Assembly (NCBI GenBank): GCA_022837595.1
Contig: JALHFX010000112.1
Coordinates: forward strand, 1-8,325
Direction of reading: 5' to 3'
DNA: 8,325 nt
From: Propionibacterium sp.
GTDB lineage: Bacteria > Actinomycetota > Actinomycetes > Propionibacteriales > Propionibacteriaceae
Shown here: positions 5,751 to 8,325 of the stretch, in pieces
Layout of the letters: every line of letters starts with the position of its first letter
How positions within the stretch are numbered: position 1 is the stretch's first letter
Program-made: the position numbers and the translations under genes
Notes under the pieces: generated by a model
Told to the model about the DNA's origin: nothing
The model's database searches: none
Seen by the model: the letters and a program-made list of their open reading frames with translations, nothing else

Positions 5751-6922
5751 CCAATCCGATGCTTTTGCTCGGTTTCCCTGTGACGATCATCGTCATCCGC
5801 ATGCAAGTACTGGCTGGTGGTCTTCAAGGACTCATGACCCAAGTTGTCGCGGATGGAGCGCAGGTCAATCTGTTGGTCAGCCATATGGGAGCCCGCGGTG
5901 TGCCTTAACCAATGCGCGGACGCCCGTTCAAGCAGAACCGCTCGAGCAGCGTGTCCCTCACCACGTTGCCGCAGCCGCGACGCTGCGCCGTCGAAAACCT
6001 TCTTCACGACTGCGTGCAATGCGGCTCGGGTGAGCGGCGCCCGTGATTTACCAATGGGAAGCACCAGTGGTGTGTCTTCGGCGGGCGTGGGGTAGGGGGC
6101 CAACCCGCATTCACGCCGATACCGGGCGAGTTCCACGATCATCTCAGTCGTTGCCGGCACTAAACGTTCCTTGTCGCCTTTGCCGAGCACTTCCAGCCAC
6201 CAACGCTCCTCACCATCCCGATCGCGGCGACATAAGAAGGCGCCCATTGTGTTGCAAGCGACCTCCGAGATGCGCAAGCCACCTAGGTAGAGGAGGGTGA
6301 AGAGCCAGCGGTTGCGAAAATAGTGCGCACGCTCCCGATCGGTCTCGCACGGCATTCCCTCGATGTAGGCCTTAACCTCCTGCCAGAGATCGACGTCGAG
6401 GTAGCGCGTGATGCGAGGTTTCGGCCGACGGGTACGATGTCGAGACAAGGACAGCGGATTGCCGGCCAGATAGCCTGCCTGGACGAGCCACGCGAACATG
6501 ACGTTGAGGATCACCATCGCTTGCCGTTGGCTCGCCGGGGCCAGTGGTCCATAGAACGGGCGCCAACGCGGATCCCCCCGCGGATGCTTCCGGCCAGGGC
6601 CGGCGACCCATTTGTCGCGCGGCTGCGGGTCGGCAAGAAAGCGCTGGTACCCGAGGAAGTCCTCGTGCGTCAGCGACGAGATCGGGCGTCCGAGCTGGAA
6701 CACGGCCCAGAGATACAGCCGCTCGGCTTCCTTGCGGTAGTTGTCGAAGGTTGTGCGCGTGTCGGCAAAGCGCGCGAGCCAAGCCTGGATGGCCTGCAGG
6801 TCATTGGCAGCCGCAATCTGGCCAACCTTACCGACGGCACGGTTGTGGCCGTGGCTGCCGTCCAGATCCGATGGCAGCCGAAGGCCCTCGAAGGGACCGG
6901 GAACCAAAAGGGAGTCAGCCAT
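5744..6922 (-). CDS. Tyrosine recombinase/integrase, possibly TnpS-like
   Basis: 392-residue site-specific recombinase of the phage-integrase superfamily, which cuts and rejoins DNA through a 3'-phosphotyrosine. An N-terminal SAM-like core-binding domain spans about residues 40-160, with an insert rich in Pro/Arg (DPQPRDKW ... WRPFYGPL, about 98-128). The catalytic domain follows with every key residue: R217 (GGLRISEV), K248 (GKGDKERLVP), H337/R340 (HWLRHTAG), H363 (LGHESLKTT) and nucleophile Y372 (SQYLHAD). The start at 6922 is chosen because GAGG lies 9 bases upstream (6935-6932). The ATGs at 6931 and 6955 lack a usable site. The gene diverges from the KfrA-like gene across a 184-bp AT-rich spacer. 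That pairing suggests a cointegrate resolvase (TnpS) or an island integrase. It is longer than the TnpS of Tn4651 as I recall it, so the assignment stays open. Confidence 0.93.
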   Translation of the reverse strand: MADSLLVPGPFEGLRLPSDLDGSHGHNRAVGKVGQIAAANDLQAIQAWLARFADTRTTFDNYRKEAERLYLWAVFQLGRPISSLTHEDFLGYQRFLADPQPRDKWVAGPGRKHPRGDPRWRPFYGPLAPASQRQAMVILNVMFAWLVQAGYLAGNPLSLSRHRTRRPKPRITRYLDVDLWQEVKAYIEGMPCETDRERAHYFRNRWLFTLLYLGGLRISEVACNTMGAFLCRRDRDGEERWWLEVLGKGDKERLVPATTEMIVELARYRRECGLAPYPTPAEDTPLVLPIGKSRAPLTRAALHAVVKKVFDGAASRLRQRGEGHAARAVLLERASAHWLRHTAGSHMADQQIDLRSIRDNLGHESLKTTSQYLHADDDDRHRETEQKHRIGW

Positions 6923-6978
6923 TTTGCGCATCCTCGGAGCGACCCCGAGTCTCACTATCTTATAAGTACGAATGCGCG

Positions 6979-7013
6979 ATATTTTTCAACATTATAAACA
7001 TAATGTCAAATAT
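6979..7013. repeat. Nested inverted repeat in the divergent spacer
   Basis: Inner arms ACATTAT (6989-6995) and ATAATGT (7000-7006) are exact reverse complements around AAAC. Outer arms ATATTT (6979-6984) and AAATAT (7008-7013) are also complementary, with unequal spacing (4 and 1 bases). A small central spacer flanked by matched half-sites is the usual form of a tyrosine-recombinase core site. It could equally be an operator for the KfrA-like protein. Confidence 0.55.
6980..7009 (-). promoter_or_regulatory. Candidate recombinase promoter
   Basis: On the minus strand a consensus -35 TTGACA (7009-7004) is followed after 17-18 bases by A/T-rich AAAAAT or AAAATA, a poor -10. It overlaps the nested inverted repeat, so a protein bound there would be expected to repress the recombinase gene. 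The -35 match is exact. The rest is weak. Confidence 0.35.
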
Positions 7014-7019
7014 TTTAGT

Positions 7020-7027
7020 GATATATC
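7020..7027. repeat. 8-bp palindrome GATATATC
   Basis: Perfect palindrome 6 bases from the nested inverted repeat, in the same AT-rich spacer. Possible accessory binding site. Its short length and the base composition make chance occurrence quite possible. Confidence 0.3.
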
Positions 7028-7106
7028 AAGAAATCATATGTTTTACGTTGTATTATTATTCATTAGCCTGAAATCGCTGCCTTCCCTGTAAGCCCCAATC
7101 GCAGAC

Positions 7107-8204
7107 ATGAACGTTGAAACTGAAATCCGTGAGGCTATCGACGCACTGCGCGACACGACGGCGACCACGCAAGACTTGTATCGCGAGACGTGCGCACTGC
7201 TGTTCTTCCGCTACGGCATCACGCCGACCGCCAATAAGCTCTACCAGCTTGTCCGCAAGGGCAGCATGTCGGCGCCGGCGGAAGCCCTGGCGCGCTTCTG
7301 GGAGGAGCTGCGCGAAAAGAGCCGAGTCCGTATCGAACACCCCGACCTTCCCGATACTCTAAAAATGGCCGCGGGGGAGCTTGTTGGACGGCTATGGAAC
7401 GAGGCCCAAGCGGCAGCACACGAAAATCTGAACGCTTTCCGCGAGGAGGCCGACGCCCGCGTCACAGCCGCTGACGCCGAAACGCAGCGGGCAGAGCAAG
7501 ACGCTCAGGCAGCCAATGAGGAACTCGAGTATTTGCAGGAGGCACTCGACCGCGCCTCGGAGCGCATCCTTTCGCTGGAACGCGTTTTGGCGGCGGAGCG
7601 TGCGGAAAAGGAGGTACTTGCCGGACAGTTGTCGGCAGCGAGGCGACAGCATCAGGCGCTCGAAGGGGAACTATCGGCAGCACGCAAGGACTTCGCGTCC
7701 GAGCTCGAAAAGCAGCGCGATGCCTTGCGGTGGGCGGAGGATCGCCATGAAGCGGCCGAGAAGCGTGCGTTGCTGGAAATCGACCGCGAACGCACGACCA
7801 CTGCGAAAGCGCAGAAGCAACTGGCGCAAGTCCGGCAGTCGAATGCCGATCTTGCTCAACGGCAACGGGACGAACTGAGAGCCCTTCAACAGGAGCTGGG
7901 AGACGTCCGCCAAAGTCTGGGAGCTGCAGAAGGCAGCCTCATCAAGATGAGGGAGGGTGCGGAACAGCACCTCGCACAGATGAACGTTATGCGCGAGCAA
8001 CTTTCACAACGGACAACCGAGGCTGCGCTCCTGCAGCGCGAGTTGGAGCTCCGTGACGAGAAGATAAAGGCTATGGCGCAGCAAATGCTGCCCGCGCGAG
8101 AACCGAGCGATGCACAGCCTAGCACGCCAAAGACCAAACTGCGGAGACGGAAATCTTCGCCGCCGGATGGAGCCGCGGGTGCTGTGGCCCCGAAAGCGCG
8201 CTAG
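7107..8204 (+). CDS. KfrA-like coiled-coil DNA-binding protein, possibly TnpT-like
   Basis: 365-residue protein with an N-terminal KfrA_N-type DNA-binding domain (about residues 5-105, including GITPTANKLYQLVRKGSM and ALARFWEELR). It is followed by an almost unbroken alpha-helical coiled coil, rich in Ala, Glu, Arg, Gln and Leu, from about 105 to 325, for example in LEYLQEALDRASERILSLER. It ends in a Pro/Ser-rich basic tail (KLRRRK at 344-349). Plasmid KfrA proteins of this build bind DNA upstream of their own gene and act in partition or nucleoid organisation. TnpT of Tn4651-type transposons, a cointegrate resolution cofactor, has a comparable coiled-coil design. The gene diverges from the recombinase gene, which favours a joint role in site-specific recombination. 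No strong ribosome-binding site precedes the ATG. Codons are less GC-biased at third positions than in the left half. Confidence 0.85.
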   Translation: MNVETEIREAIDALRDTTATTQDLYRETCALLFFRYGITPTANKLYQLVRKGSMSAPAEALARFWEELREKSRVRIEHPDLPDTLKMAAGELVGRLWNEAQAAAHENLNAFREEADARVTAADAETQRAEQDAQAANEELEYLQEALDRASERILSLERVLAAERAEKEVLAGQLSAARRQHQALEGELSAARKDFASELEKQRDALRWAEDRHEAAEKRALLEIDRERTTTAKAQKQLAQVRQSNADLAQRQRDELRALQQELGDVRQSLGAAEGSLIKMREGAEQHLAQMNVMREQLSQRTTEAALLQRELELRDEKIKAMAQQMLPAREPSDAQPSTPKTKLRRRKSSPPDGAAGAVAPKAR

Positions 8205-8325
8205 ATGAGGATCGCTGTGCGAGTGGCCGCGGACTTTCACTTTCACTTCACAGCTAAACGCCGATTCTTGGACGGCATTTCCGTTATTACTTCCAAATCA
8301 GTACCACTTTTCCTTCACTCATCGC
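8205..8325. other. AT-richer right end; no supported gene
   Basis: 121 bp after the KfrA-like gene. An ATG immediately after its stop (8205) opens a plus-strand frame with no stop for 40 codons up to the window edge (starting MRIAVRVAADFHFHF). It has no ribosome-binding site of its own beyond possible termination-reinitiation coupling and no recognisable motif, so it is not called as a gene. A short CTTTCA/CTTTCAC repetition lies at 8234-8250. I see no terminal inverted repeat or terminator. Confidence 0.3.

Larger units (their letters stand above)
6923..7106. promoter_or_regulatory. AT-rich divergent intergenic region, candidate recombination/operator site
   Basis: 184 bp between the divergent recombinase and KfrA-like genes. 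The part from about 6955 to 7065 is far richer in AT than anything else in the window. It contains the nested dyads described separately (6979-7013 and 7020-7027) and must hold both promoters. In Tn4651-type transposons the cointegrate resolution site lies between tnpS and tnpT and is bound by both products. The geometry here is the same. Function is inferred from layout. Confidence 0.55.

Noticed and set aside
8234..8250. Tandem repeat CTTTCA
   Set aside because: Only about two and a half units; too short to call a functional iteron or repeat array.
8205..8325. New gene starting right after the KfrA-like stop
   Set aside because: Only 40 codons are visible, with no ribosome-binding site and no motif. 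An open run of this length occurs readily by chance.
8205..8325. Terminal inverted repeat of a Tn3-family element
   Set aside because: No GGGG-starting 38-48-bp end was seen here or in 5290-5743, so the element boundaries cannot be drawn from this window.

Overview
The window looks like a high-GC proteobacterial chromosome. The GC-rich third codon positions and the gene families fit a betaproteobacterium of the Thauera/Azoarcus type, but that assignment is inferred from style and no marker gene is present. It has two unlike halves.

Left half (1 to about 5290): seven genes, all on the minus strand and closely spaced (gaps of about 67, 16, 37, 39, 20 and 39 bp). In transcription order they are a 1-Cys/Prx6-type peroxiredoxin (5266-4622), a dihydrolipoyl-dehydrogenase-like flavoprotein disulfide reductase (4554-3130), a small DUF3817 membrane protein (3113-2814), a secreted DsrE-like protein (2776-2360), a secreted DUF2141 protein (2320-1889), a TDT/SLAC1-family anion channel or transporter (1868-870), and an MBL-fold hydrolase of the persulfide-dioxygenase/BLH type that runs off the left edge (830 to <1). 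Together they suggest handling of reactive sulfur or peroxide. The peroxiredoxin and disulfide reductase would do thiol redox chemistry, the DsrE-like protein could carry sulfane sulfur outside the cytoplasm, the MBL enzyme could oxidise persulfide to sulfite, and the TDT protein belongs to a superfamily that includes sulfite exporters. The individual families are well supported. The joint function is inference. No regulator gene is visible beside the array.

Middle (about 5290-5743): roughly 450 bp with no convincing gene. It holds the candidate promoter of the array, several strong inverted repeats, and a possible truncated start of a foreign or chromosomal gene at 5666. It probably contains the border of an inserted element.

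Right half (5744-8325): a tyrosine recombinase on the minus strand and a KfrA-like coiled-coil DNA-binding protein on the plus strand. They are divergently transcribed from a markedly AT-rich 184-bp spacer that contains nested dyads. This layout resembles the TnpS/TnpT cointegrate-resolution modules of Tn4651-type Tn3-family transposons, and also integrase plus KfrA pairs of genomic islands. No transposase or terminal inverted repeat is seen in the window, so the element continues to the right or is incomplete. The last 121 bp are AT-richer and contain no supported gene.
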